A DNA stretch of 33,984 bases. It comes from Mycetocola sp. Its GTDB lineage: Bacteria; Actinomycetota; Actinomycetes; Actinomycetales; Microbacteriaceae. The notes beneath the pieces are model-generated. The model was not told the DNA's origin, made no database searches, and saw only the letters and a list, made by a program, of their open reading frames with translations. Every line of letters starts with the position of its first letter. Position 1 is the first letter of the stretch. This document shows, in pieces, positions 15,476 to 22,860 of the stretch. The position numbers and the translations under genes are program-made. The stretch spans positions 1-33,984 of the forward strand of contig NZ_JAODMP010000097.1 in the NCBI RefSeq assembly GCF_025464835.1, read 5' to 3'.

Positions 15476-16233
15476 AGGGCTCCACCTGTGTCGCGGTTCT
15501 GATTGAGCAGCGGATCCTCTTGAAGCGTCACGCCCGCTTCCGCGGATGATGCCCCAGGAAGGGTCGGGTCGGGCAGCGCGTCATCGGCAGGCGTCAGTGT
15601 GACGTCGGCGTCGACATCCGTTGTGTGCTCGCGGTTCTTCTTGGTCGCGGCGACACCAGCGGCGGCTGCTGCAGCAGCAATTCCGACACCCGCAGCGACC
15701 TTGCCCGAGATTCCCGCCTTGCCACTGTCGCCACGTGAATCGGCGGCCGTCTCAATGCCAGGCTCGTCGGAGGTGGTGCCGGTTTCCACCGATCCGCGCC
15801 ACGCGCCTGTGGCGTAGCCCTCAGATTCGATGAAGGTCTTGAACCGCTCGAGGTCACCCTCTGCCTGGTTCTCGACGACGTTGAGCTTGTCGCCGATCTT
15901 CTCAACCAGACCCTCCGGCTCGTATTCGAGGACGAGGTGCACCTGAGTTTGTCCGCCTCCGACGTCCTCGAAGGTCACCGACCCTGCGTTCGTCGCTCCC
16001 TCTGTCGCAGCCCACGACACCTTCTTGTCTGGCACCTGTTCGAGGATCTTCGCGTTCCACTGCCGACGGACACCGGCGATCTCCGCGACCCACTTCAAGT
16101 TCTCATTGTCGAGTTGCGTGACGGACTTGATTCCGCTCATGAAGTGAGGGAACTCCTCGAACTGGGTCCACTGGTTGTACGCGATGCTGAGCGGGACGTT
16201 AACGAGGATGCTTTTTTCAACCTTCGTGCTCAT
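15472..16233 (-). CDS. SRPBCC family protein with Ala-rich C-terminal segment
   Basis: The 253-residue protein has a START/SRPBCC (polyketide cyclase/dehydrase-like) domain in about residues 1-145: STKVEKSILVNVPLSIAYNQW, FEEFPHFMSGIKSV, WNAKILEQVPDKKVSW. Such domains bind hydrophobic ligands in a deep cavity. A flexible linker leads to AAGVGIAAAAAAAGVAATKK (181-199), long enough for one weak membrane helix or a low-complexity spacer, and a Asp-rich tail. ATG 16233 has AAGGAG at good spacing; the longer upstream frame lacks this. The upstream region carries a stress-sigma-like promoter and a hairpin. Related proteins are often stress-induced; the ligand is unknown. Confidence 0.85.
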   Translation of the reverse strand: MSTKVEKSILVNVPLSIAYNQWTQFEEFPHFMSGIKSVTQLDNENLKWVAEIAGVRRQWNAKILEQVPDKKVSWAATEGATNAGSVTFEDVGGGQTQVHLVLEYEPEGLVEKIGDKLNVVENQAEGDLERFKTFIESEGYATGAWRGSVETGTTSDEPGIETAADSRGDSGKAGISGKVAAGVGIAAAAAAAGVAATKKNREHTTDVDADVTLTPADDALPDPTLPGASSAEAGVTLQEDPLLNQNRDTGGAL

Positions 16234-16258
16234 GGCGTCTCCTTCTGTAGGGGTGGTC

Positions 16259-16274
16259 GTGCGCGGACGCGCAC
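16259..16274 (-). promoter_or_regulatory. Leader hairpin before the SRPBCC gene
   Basis: GTGCGCG (16259-16265) and CGCGCAC (16268-16274) form a perfect 7-bp inverted repeat with a 2-nt centre. It lies in the 5' leader 26 nt before the gene start. It could be an operator or an mRNA hairpin; nothing decides which. Confidence 0.35.
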
Positions 16275-16310
16275 CCATTTGCCACTGTAAGCAAGCAGCG
16301 TGAAGACCGG

Positions 16311-16339
16311 ATACCCCCTTGCATTCGCCGACCAAAAGC
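16311..16339 (-). promoter_or_regulatory. Candidate SigF/SigB-like promoter of the SRPBCC gene
   Basis: On the minus strand, GCTTT (complement of 16335-16339) and GGGTAT (complement of 16311-16316) are 18 nt apart. GGGTAT with an upstream GTTT-like box is the known pattern of actinobacterial SigF/SigB stress promoters. Match only; the -35 is imperfect. Confidence 0.3.
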
Positions 16340-16619
16340 TGAAGAGGACATCCGTCCCACCGAGGCGTCGCAACAGCGCGCGCATCGAGCAGGATTGCAG
16401 CTACGTGCAGGACCTGCTCAACGGCGTTGATTCGAACGACCCGCGGGTCGTTCCACCGGCCGCGTTGGATTGGCTGCCCGACGTGCACCGGTGGCAACTC
16501 CAGCGGCACGCCCAACGAGATTAGACCGTGCCGACCCAAGAGCGCAGATCGAGCCGCTGGGGTCTCGTGGCCGCACCAACCGGTATACGCTGTGGATGTT
16601 GCCGACCAAAGGATCCGCC

Positions 16620-16790
16620 GTGTCACACCACAACGATCACTCCTCCAAGGAACACATTCCGGGCCGGGATGAGCCCATCATCCCCGAGCTCGAGGTTGAC
16701 GAGACCATCGCACCGCGTCCGGAGGAAGAGATCGCCGACGCCGTGCGCGCAGAACCAGACGTCTCGGACCACAGCCGGCATTCCGACTGA
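16620..16790 (+). CDS. Small acidic hypothetical protein
   Basis: This 56-residue protein begins VSHHNDHSSKEHIPGRDE and continues with the acidic PIIPELEVDETIAPRPEEE. It is probably disordered. GTG 16620 has AAAGGA at ideal spacing, and a -10-like TATACG lies about 35 nt upstream, which sets this start over the longer open frame from 16470. It is divergent from the SRPBCC gene. No family recognised. Confidence 0.6.
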   Translation: MSHHNDHSSKEHIPGRDEPIIPELEVDETIAPRPEEEIADAVRAEPDVSDHSRHSD

Positions 16791-17250
16791 CGGAACCGCC
16801 CGCGTGGAGTGCCCGGGCCGGTACTAAGACGCGCACCCTGCCCGATCGGTTGTCGCTTCCTCGGTCGTGCGGTCTCGCCGACCCGTTCGGAAAGTCCAGA
16901 ATCTCGCAGGCTCTGGCATGACCCCTTTCTCGGAGTGAGCTTCAGGCGCACTCTGTCGGGGATCCTCCTGAGCAAGATCGTTCTGCACCGTCTTCTCGGC
17001 ATCCTCATGCCGCGAGTAGCACATCGCCAGCCTCCTTGCGAGTGGAAGTTCGTCAATCGTCCGCCCGTTGGGCTGATTAGTCGACCCTTCCGCAGCCGAT
17101 TTCACGAGGCTAGTGGCCGCTCCGGTGCCGGGAACTCCTCATGGGTCGACCGAAAGCCCGCGGGTCTACCTTCACCCCCGCAGATGCACCTCGCCCCATC
17201 GCGTCCACTCCGTCTGATCAACCGAATCGATCTGCACCATTCATTTCCCG
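16791..17250. other. 460-bp stretch without a convincing gene
   Basis: Both strands carry open frames here, but they are Arg/Ser-rich or lack a ribosome site. The best, minus 16824-17105 (93 codons), has third-position GC near 60 percent, well below the neighbours, and no recognisable motif. No repeat, tRNA or clear terminator was seen. Confidence 0.4.
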
Positions 17251-18273
17251 TTAAGGGGCAGGATCAGCGCGACGTTCCGCCGATCGGTCGCCGGCGACTG
17301 CGACCCGCACGTCACCGTCGTGCCCGCCTTTCTCCTTGCCGGACGGGAGCACCTTCAGCAGCGGGTGCAGGATGGCCATGACGACGAGGCCCCAGGCGAG
17401 ACCGAGGACGGCTGAGCACAGGGTGTTCACCAGCCACACCAGGAAGCCGCCCACCACAGGGACCTCAGCGAAAGGTGTCTCGAGCACATGAACCAGGTCA
17501 TACGGCAGGTGCCAACCGAGGTCATATGCGCCCTGCAGCATGATGTGTCCACCGACCCAGAGCATTGCGATCGTCCCGATGACGGTGATGGCGGTCAGCA
17601 CCGCGGGCATCCCCTTGACGAGCAGCTTGCCGAAGCGCTGCGAGCCCGCGGAGTCCTTGGTGGTCAGGTGCAGCCCGATGTCGTCCATCTTGACGATGAG
17701 TCCGACAGCGCCGTACACGAGTATCGTGATCGCGAACGCAACGACGACCAAGATGATCGCGCGCGCCCACAGGGACTCATCGGCCACTTCGTTCATCGAG
17801 ATCACCATGATCTCGCAGGACAGGATGAAGTCGGTGGTGATGGCGCCCTTCGTCACCTTGGCTTCGGCCTCGGGGCCCCGTTCAACCGCCGGCGCCTTCT
17901 CCCCCTCCGAGGAGTGGCCGCGGAGTTTGTGCCAGACCTTCTCGGCACCCTCGTAGCAGAGGTAGGTTCCGCCCAGCATCAGGATGAATGGGATGACCCA
18001 CGGGATGAAGGCGCTGATGAGCAGCAGCGCGGGCAGGATGATCAGAAGTTTGTTTCTGAGTGACCCCCAGAAAATCCGCTTGATCATCGGCAGTTCGCGA
18101 GACGGGTCCGCCCCGGAAACGTATTGCGGGGTGACGGCGGCATCGTCGATCACCACGCCGGCGGCCTTGACCCCCGCCCGGGCAGCTCCTGCAGCGACGT
18201 CGTCCACCGACGCGGCCGCTATACGGGCCAGGGCTGCGACGTCGTCCAGCAGAGCGACGAGACCGCCGCTCAC
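17251..18273 (-). CDS. DUF808 (YedI-like) inner membrane protein
   Basis: The 340-residue protein starts MSGGLVALLDDVAALARIAAASVDDVAAGAARAG, the hallmark of DUF808, followed by KAAGVVIDDAAVTPQYV. About six hydrophobic spans follow: LLIILPALLLISAFIPWVIP, a short hydrophobic stretch after it, LWARAIILVVVAFAITILVYG, VLTAITVIGTIAMLWVGGHI, FLVWLVNTLCSAVLGLAWG and VVMAILHPLL. Function of the family (E. coli YedI) is not known. It starts at GTG 18273 with a GGGGGCG stretch upstream, and a perfect TATAAT lies about 70 nt before it. It stands alone in the strand. Confidence 0.92.
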   Translation of the reverse strand: MSGGLVALLDDVAALARIAAASVDDVAAGAARAGVKAAGVVIDDAAVTPQYVSGADPSRELPMIKRIFWGSLRNKLLIILPALLLISAFIPWVIPFILMLGGTYLCYEGAEKVWHKLRGHSSEGEKAPAVERGPEAEAKVTKGAITTDFILSCEIMVISMNEVADESLWARAIILVVVAFAITILVYGAVGLIVKMDDIGLHLTTKDSAGSQRFGKLLVKGMPAVLTAITVIGTIAMLWVGGHIMLQGAYDLGWHLPYDLVHVLETPFAEVPVVGGFLVWLVNTLCSAVLGLAWGLVVMAILHPLLKVLPSGKEKGGHDGDVRVAVAGDRSAERRADPAP

Positions 18274-18341
18274 AGATCGCCCCCGTACTGCTCGAGGTTG
18301 GACGGCTGAGTGCGAATGCCTCGCGTAATTGGCATACTCGC

Positions 18342-18347
18342 ATTATA
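18342..18347 (-). promoter_or_regulatory. Perfect -10 box of the DUF808 gene
   Basis: The complement of 18342-18347 reads TATAAT, exact consensus and rare in this GC-rich DNA. The start would be near 18335, leaving a leader of about 60 nt. The -35 region (GTCGAC at 17 nt) is poor. Confidence 0.45.
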
Positions 18348-18750
18348 TGGTGGCGGGCCAGCCCGTCGACGGAGTGGCGGGCGTCAGCTAGCTCCGCGGA
18401 ATGAGCCGCAACTCGCCCGGGAGATGCCTTCCTGATATCGATGGCGTCTCGTCGCTGCGAACCATAGCTTCTCGGCTACCTTCACTGTCCAGAGCCCCAT
18501 CCCGGATCAGCGGCAAGCGCTACGCGTCCGTCGCCGATCTCGACCGACAAAGGCAGCGCATCGTTGCTCGGAACGATTCTCCTGACGGGAACTGCTTGGT
18601 CACAGTCGAAGACGACGGCCCCTGCGTGAGTGCGTCTCATTCGCTGAGCGTAGCCAGTAAGTACGGCTACTGTCATCAGACCCAAACGGGGACGCGCCGG
18701 GTGTGAGTCCCGCCCTAAGCCCCTGCTACCGGATAGTGGAGGATAGCTCC
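18348..18750. other. 400-bp intergenic stretch
   Basis: It holds the upstream part of the DUF808 promoter on the left and the ribosome site GTGGAGGA of the next gene on the right. A minus-strand frame (18482-18685, 67 codons) looks partly protein-like but lacks a ribosome site and a family. Nothing else seen. Confidence 0.4.
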
Positions 18751-19569
18751 ATGTCAGAGCGATTTGAGTGGGTCCCGGATGTCACCCGAGGCGAGTGGCT
18801 GCGACCGATGGAGGCTGAGCCGTTCACCAGCATTCTGTCGGTTGTGCCTCGCGGCTTCGAGGCGTACGCGCGCGTGTTTCATCCCGTGGAGCGGGACCGC
18901 CCGCGTGATACCAACACCTGGCACGGCGTCGATGTCACGACGCACTTCGACGGAGTCGATGACATCCGGGCATCGCTTGAGACACAACGCGTCACGTGGG
19001 CGGAAGTCGCGGCATCCTTCGGTACCACCAGGCACGGTGAGGCGCAGTTCGCTCGACTCGCGCGGCGGGAGTATGGAAATGTCAACGGCACTGTCGACGC
19101 AGAAGGCTGGCGGTACAGCGACGCCCCCGAGGGCTGTTTGGACTCCGCGTCGCTTGCCGCAGCGGCCGCCGTTCTCGCCCGCCACACAACAACTCCGGAT
19201 GCTGGCATCGCGGCGATCTGGGAAGGATGGGGCGACCGGATGGCCGCCGGTCCTCGACTCGATCTGCTCGGAGACACCGGGCGGCACTACATCCTCTTCG
19301 AGGCGGGCGCGAATGACTTCGCAGACGCTGCTTGGCCTGACCGTGCACCCTGGGTCGATGAGGACGTGGGGGCGCAGTCACCCAGCATCCTGTGGCCTGA
19401 CGATCACTCGTGGGTGCTCGCCAGCGAGATCGACTTCGACTCGACGCTCGTGGCAGGAACAGCGGCGCTCATCCGCGAACTTGTGCTGACGCCGAGTCTC
19501 GAGGTACTGCCGATTCACATCGGTGCCGATCTGACCTGGGACGGCGACGGTCTCAACCGCAACTACTGA
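18751..19569 (+). CDS. Conserved-looking hypothetical protein
   Basis: The 272-residue soluble protein begins MSERFEWVPDVTRGEWLRPM. It is rich in Trp, Asp and Arg, with YARVFHPVERDRPRDTNTWHGVD near the start, IAAIWEGWGDRMAAGPRL in the middle, and WPDDHSWVLASEIDFDSTLVAG followed by HIGADLTWDGDGLN at the end. The regular pattern suggests a folded, conserved family typical of Microbacteriaceae, but I cannot name it. ATG 18751 has GTGGAGGAT upstream; the open frame extends 16 codons further without support. Confidence 0.75.
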   Translation: MSERFEWVPDVTRGEWLRPMEAEPFTSILSVVPRGFEAYARVFHPVERDRPRDTNTWHGVDVTTHFDGVDDIRASLETQRVTWAEVAASFGTTRHGEAQFARLARREYGNVNGTVDAEGWRYSDAPEGCLDSASLAAAAAVLARHTTTPDAGIAAIWEGWGDRMAAGPRLDLLGDTGRHYILFEAGANDFADAAWPDRAPWVDEDVGAQSPSILWPDDHSWVLASEIDFDSTLVAGTAALIRELVLTPSLEVLPIHIGADLTWDGDGLNRNY

Positions 19570-19678
19570 CGTCACCACTCGCGATGATTCCACGGAGTTC
19601 CAGACCCCGACGTGTCAATCTGTTCCCTCTTCGGCGGACACTTTCGGCGTATCCAGGTCTAGGAGCGCCGTCGACACC

Positions 19679-19902
19679 ATGAACGACGAGGAGGGTGATC
19701 GCTACCATGCAGCTTCCCGTATCGCTCAACACGACGTCGGGGGTTTCATTCTCCGTCGGGCGAGCGAGGATGACCTCGTGGGCTCGTAAGCCTGCTGTCC
19801 GACGATCCGATCAGCGCCACAAAGGGACACACAATCGACAAAGCCGATCCTCCCTCATACCGCTCTGCTCTCAGGGAACTGTTCGGCGACCGCTCCAACG
19901 AT
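19679..19902 (+). pseudogene. Frameshifted N-terminal remnant of a GNAT acetyltransferase
   Basis: From ATG 19679 a frame reads to GGFILRRASEDDLVGS and stops at TAA 19787. Shifting by one base near 19782 lets the reading continue as LVSLLSDDPISATKG and then PPSYRSALRELFGDRSND to about 19902. The joined sequence matches the usual first strand and helix of GNAT enzymes (xIRRAxxDDLxxLVxLLxDDPxxATR). One missing base explains the break. No acetyl-CoA loop or C-terminal half follows; the opposite-strand reductase gene begins overlapping the remaining frame. I infer a decayed, truncated gene; a sequencing error alone would not supply the missing half. Confidence 0.5.
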
Positions 19903-19971
19903 CGGCATCGTGAACGTGGTGATAGAAAACCCCTGCGTTCGTGCACGGACAAATCAGTTCACGGCGGTTAC

Positions 19972-20529
19972 TCACGTGGGCCGGTATCGCATGGCGACCG
20001 CCCCCGAGCGGAACTCATGGCGTTCCACGAGCTCGAGCTGGATGCGCTCGTGTAGACCGGCGAGCAATGTCGGGCCGTGTCCGGCCAGGACCGGCTGCAC
20101 TAGGAACTCGTACTCGTCGATCAGTCCCAGATCTGCCAACGCCAGGGGAAGCGTCACGCCACCGACCCAGAGACCCTCGCCTGAGTCCTGCTTGAGCCGC
20201 TGAACCGCGTGCGCCAAGTCGCCTTGCAACAGCTCAGCATTCCAATCGACCCCGCTCAGCGTGCTCGAGACGACGTACTTCTTCGCCCGGTCGATGGTCT
20301 CAGCGAACGGGATCTCCCATTCATCCATCCAGTCTGGCCACGAGCCGGTGGCCGACCTCCGCCACGCCGAGCGCATCATCTCGTAGGTCACCCGGCCGAA
20401 CAGCAGGGCGTCGGCTCGCTCCATCTCAGCGGTCCAGAAACGCATCGACTCCTCGTCCGGAGGAAGCCCTGCCTCGTGATGACAGCAGCCGTCGAGCGTG
20501 ACGTTGATCGAGTATCGAAGTGGTCTCAT
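19972..20529 (-). CDS. Dihydrofolate reductase/RibD C-terminal family protein
   Basis: The 185-residue protein has the RibD_C/DHFR-like fold common in actinobacterial accessory DNA. The start is MRPLRYSINVTLDGCCHHEAG. ADALLFGRVTYEMM, the SSTLSGVDWNAELL segment, and the NADPH-site strand LWVGGVTLPLALADLGLIDEY follow, with FLVQPVLAGHGPTLL. It is probably an NADPH-dependent reductase, substrate unknown; true folate or riboflavin duty is not indicated by context. ATG 20529 has GGGAGGA upstream, so I drop seven extra upstream codons. Confidence 0.9.
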   Translation of the reverse strand: MRPLRYSINVTLDGCCHHEAGLPPDEESMRFWTAEMERADALLFGRVTYEMMRSAWRRSATGSWPDWMDEWEIPFAETIDRAKKYVVSSTLSGVDWNAELLQGDLAHAVQRLKQDSGEGLWVGGVTLPLALADLGLIDEYEFLVQPVLAGHGPTLLAGLHERIQLELVERHEFRSGAVAMRYRPT

Positions 20530-20758
20530 CGGGTTCCTCCCTTGATCCACACACGGAGCGTTTCACCGGGATCGTACTCCGACTGGGTTGGTTCTGAGAT
20601 CTACCTCGGGAATGAGCGCCCGAACACGGCAGACCACCGCGATGCGTCCGTGCCCTAGCCCAGCCGGATATGACGTGCGTGCTCGAGACAGGAGCCGAGG
20701 GGCTTTCGCTTCGAGCGCCGCCACGCTATCTCGCCGGAAGACGTCAGCCTCCCGGGTG
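20530..20758. other. Intergenic stretch between the reductase and cupin genes
   Basis: A minus-strand frame crosses it, but no ribosome site or known motif supports it. No terminator hairpin was seen after the cupin gene. Confidence 0.3.
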
Positions 20759-21124
20759 TCAGGACCCTCTGGCGAATTCCTCGGCCGACCTGGACTCGAA
20801 CTCATAGGAAACGTAGGTCTCCTCGCCCACCACCCACGCGTCATGTCCCGGTGGGATCAGGAACGCATCCCCTGCGCCTGCCTCACTCTCAGCGCCGTCG
20901 CTGTACGCGATATGAATGCGTCCGGCCAAGACCACACCGACGTGCCGCAGCTGGCAGGTGTCGGTGCCTACCAGAGGCTTTACAGCCTCGGACCAACGCC
21001 AACCAGGCTCGAACGTGTAGCGGCCGACCGTCGCGCCCTCGAACCTGACTAGGTCTACTTTCGTCTTCGGAGGTGTTCGTTGCTCGTCCGGCGAATCGAA
21101 CGAGCGAGCTTCTGCTCCTGGCAT
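20759..21124 (-). CDS. Small cupin-domain protein
   Basis: This 121-residue single-domain beta-barrel protein has a conserved core: TFEPGWRWSEAVKPLVGTDTCQLRHVGVVLAGRIHI, then DAFLIPPGHDAWVVGEE. The His and Glu ligands of a classic metal site are only partly kept (H at VGVV, PPGHDAW), so catalysis is doubtful and a binding role is possible. ATG 21124 (MPGAEARSF) is preferred over 21151, because GGAAGGGA lies upstream. A small frame of the same strand ends 17 bp before it and may share its promoter. Confidence 0.8.
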   Translation of the reverse strand: MPGAEARSFDSPDEQRTPPKTKVDLVRFEGATVGRYTFEPGWRWSEAVKPLVGTDTCQLRHVGVVLAGRIHIAYSDGAESEAGAGDAFLIPPGHDAWVVGEETYVSYEFESRSAEEFARGS

Positions 21125-21141
21125 GACTGCTTTCCCTTCCT

Positions 21142-21384
21142 CTATGTCCATCTTCTGGACCGGATCCTGCTGGGACGGCCCCAGCTGCTCATGAACTTCA
21201 ACTGATCGAAGAAGAGGCCGTGACCGATGGCCACGCCACCCTCGACCACCGCGATGTCGCAGTCTTTCGGCCTGACCTGTCGTCGGCTCCTCGGCTCCCC
21301 GAGCCGCACCCGCACCGGTCCCGTGTCGGCTCCGGAGGACTGGCCAATATCGATAGCAGTGGCCTCATCGTCGTGCTTCGCCAC
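21142..21384 (-). CDS. Possible small hypothetical protein upstream of the cupin gene
   Basis: This 80-codon frame begins at GTG 21384 behind AGGGG and has GC-rich third positions like real genes here. Text such as CDIAVVEGGVAIGHGLFFDQ looks protein-like, but the ends are basic and unrecognised. It could be a gene co-transcribed with the cupin or a chance frame. Confidence 0.35.
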   Translation of the reverse strand: MAKHDDEATAIDIGQSSGADTGPVRVRLGEPRSRRQVRPKDCDIAVVEGGVAIGHGLFFDQLKFMSSWGRPSRIRSRRWT

Positions 21385-21870
21385 ATGCCCCTGCTGAGAA
21401 CAGCCGCTGGAAACCGGACCACAACCTCACCCGCCTCACGCATCAGACTTGTTACGCGACACTTATACGGGACGGAGATCGGTGCGGAGAACCCGCTGAC
21501 CGTCGCGGGCACACGCCGCGTCAAGATAAGTAATACGCCCGTACAACCCAGACGTCAATGGCGTGACGCTCGCTCACATCCGCCGGCTCGCCGATGAGAT
21601 TCGAGAAGCTGACACCGCGCCAGCGTTCTCGCACCCGCCGCCGTCTGGTCTGTTCCAGAGGTCGGGGAACCCGCCGCAGATGCGTTCCTTGCGGCCGAGC
21701 CGATAGCGGGTGAATAGCCTCCGGAAGGGTGGTTCGCAATGCCCGAGTTCATGGATGTACATACGACGATGCAAGGGGTCACTCCGGTCATAGGCTGAGG
21801 GCAACGGCCAGGAGCGGCAGCGAGCAAGGCGTAACGGCTCGTGACCGAACGGGAACCCTCAGCGGAACGC
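21385..21870. other. Intergenic stretch with a possible decayed fragment
   Basis: About 490 bp separate the small frame from the LysR gene. The minus-strand segment 21521-21610 reads GVSFSNLIGEPADVSERHAI then DVWVVRAYYLS and a stop, which looks like the end of a folded protein. Upstream in this frame the text turns Arg/Pro-rich, while another minus frame reads IHELGHCEPPFRRLF. A broken gene is possible; no family is assigned. Confidence 0.3.
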
Positions 21871-22788
21871 CTAGTCCGCAGGTGGGCGCTCGATGAGCCC
21901 CTTCGCGATGGTCGAGATATGGGCCAGCACTGTCTTTACGTTGATTCGCTCTAGCGTTTCCGGTCGGGCGAGGCAGTCGATGTATCGGCCGAGCTCGGGG
22001 CGGGACAGCGGTCGCAGGATCAGTTCCGGGTGGTGGCGCAGATCGGTCGTGAACCTCGGCATCAGCGCGATGCAGCCACTTGCGGCGACCACAGCGGCGG
22101 CGACGGAGAACTCGTTGATGCGATGCAAGACCCGTGCCTCGTTGCCGCCGATCCCCGCGATTACGGTGATGGCTTGCTCAAGCGGGAAGCCTTCCTGCAC
22201 GGTTACCCATGTCTCGCCGTGCAGGTCTGCGGGTTCGATTGAGGATTTGGATGCCAACTGGTGGTCCCGGCGCATGGCGATGTCGAGAGGCTCGAACAGG
22301 ACTGGTTCGGCGCTCACTGTCGCTGGCCACGGTGGGCTGCCGACGAGTCTGTGTGCGAGCACCAGATCGTGATCTGCGGTGAGGGCTGGGAAGCTGTGTT
22401 GAGCCACATCGAAATCGGTCAATCTGACGTCCGGCTGACGTGGATCGTCCAGCGCGGTGATCAGAGGACCGAAGATTGCTAGCCCGGCGCTATGGAAAGC
22501 TGCCACAGACACGGCACCTGATCGGTCGCTTTGGAAGCCCGCGACTGCCTGTTCGGCACGTTGAAGTGCCACTTCGACCTCGATCGCCGCGGCGGCTAGT
22601 GCTCGCCCGGCGTCGGTGAGGGCCGTTCGTCGTCCGTCCTTGAAAGTCAACGGTGCCAGGGAGTGGCGTTGTAATGCGCTGATCTGCTGTGACACAGACG
22701 AGGGTGTGACGTGCAGAGCCGCAGCTACCGCAGCGAGACTGCCCCGGTCCGCTAATTCTCTCAGCGCCCGCAGTTGACCAAGTTCCAT
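21871..22788 (-). CDS. LysR family transcriptional regulator
   Basis: The 305-residue protein has an N-terminal winged helix: MELGQLRALRELADRGSLAAVAAAL, HVTPSSVSQQISALQ, residues 1-60. A periplasmic-binding-like effector domain follows from about 90. HTH SVSQQIS is the LysR signature, with GCIALMPR in the effector half. ATG 22788 opens toward a divergent DMT exporter whose start is only 72 bp away, the usual LysR layout for controlling the neighbour. An 8-bp direct repeat lies in that gap. The co-inducer is unknown, probably a substrate of the exporter (inference). Confidence 0.92.
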   Translation of the reverse strand: MELGQLRALRELADRGSLAAVAAALHVTPSSVSQQISALQRHSLAPLTFKDGRRTALTDAGRALAAAAIEVEVALQRAEQAVAGFQSDRSGAVSVAAFHSAGLAIFGPLITALDDPRQPDVRLTDFDVAQHSFPALTADHDLVLAHRLVGSPPWPATVSAEPVLFEPLDIAMRRDHQLASKSSIEPADLHGETWVTVQEGFPLEQAITVIAGIGGNEARVLHRINEFSVAAAVVAASGCIALMPRFTTDLRHHPELILRPLSRPELGRYIDCLARPETLERINVKTVLAHISTIAKGLIERPPAD

Positions 22789-22792
22789 GAGT

Positions 22793-22820
22793 TGAAACTA
22801 AACCATTGGCGATGAAACTA
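22793..22820. promoter_or_regulatory. Direct repeat TGAAACTA in the LysR/exporter gap
   Basis: TGAAACTA occurs at 22793-22800 and again at 22813-22820, a 20-bp period (about two helical turns), in an otherwise unique short divergent gap. This spacing would place both copies on the same DNA face, as for a LysR dimer-of-dimers. Function is inferred from position. Confidence 0.4.
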
Positions 22821-22860
22821 CTCTCTTGTGGGGTGGTTCGGCAGCCCAGAGGATGAACAG

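Noticed and set aside
16824-17105. 93-codon minus-strand frame
   Set aside because: Third-position GC near 60 percent, no ribosome site, no family.
18482-18685. 67-codon minus-strand frame
   Set aside because: No ribosome site or family; text only partly protein-like.
20563-20844. 93-codon minus-strand frame between cupin and reductase genes
   Set aside because: Overlaps the cupin gene on the same strand in another frame and has no support.
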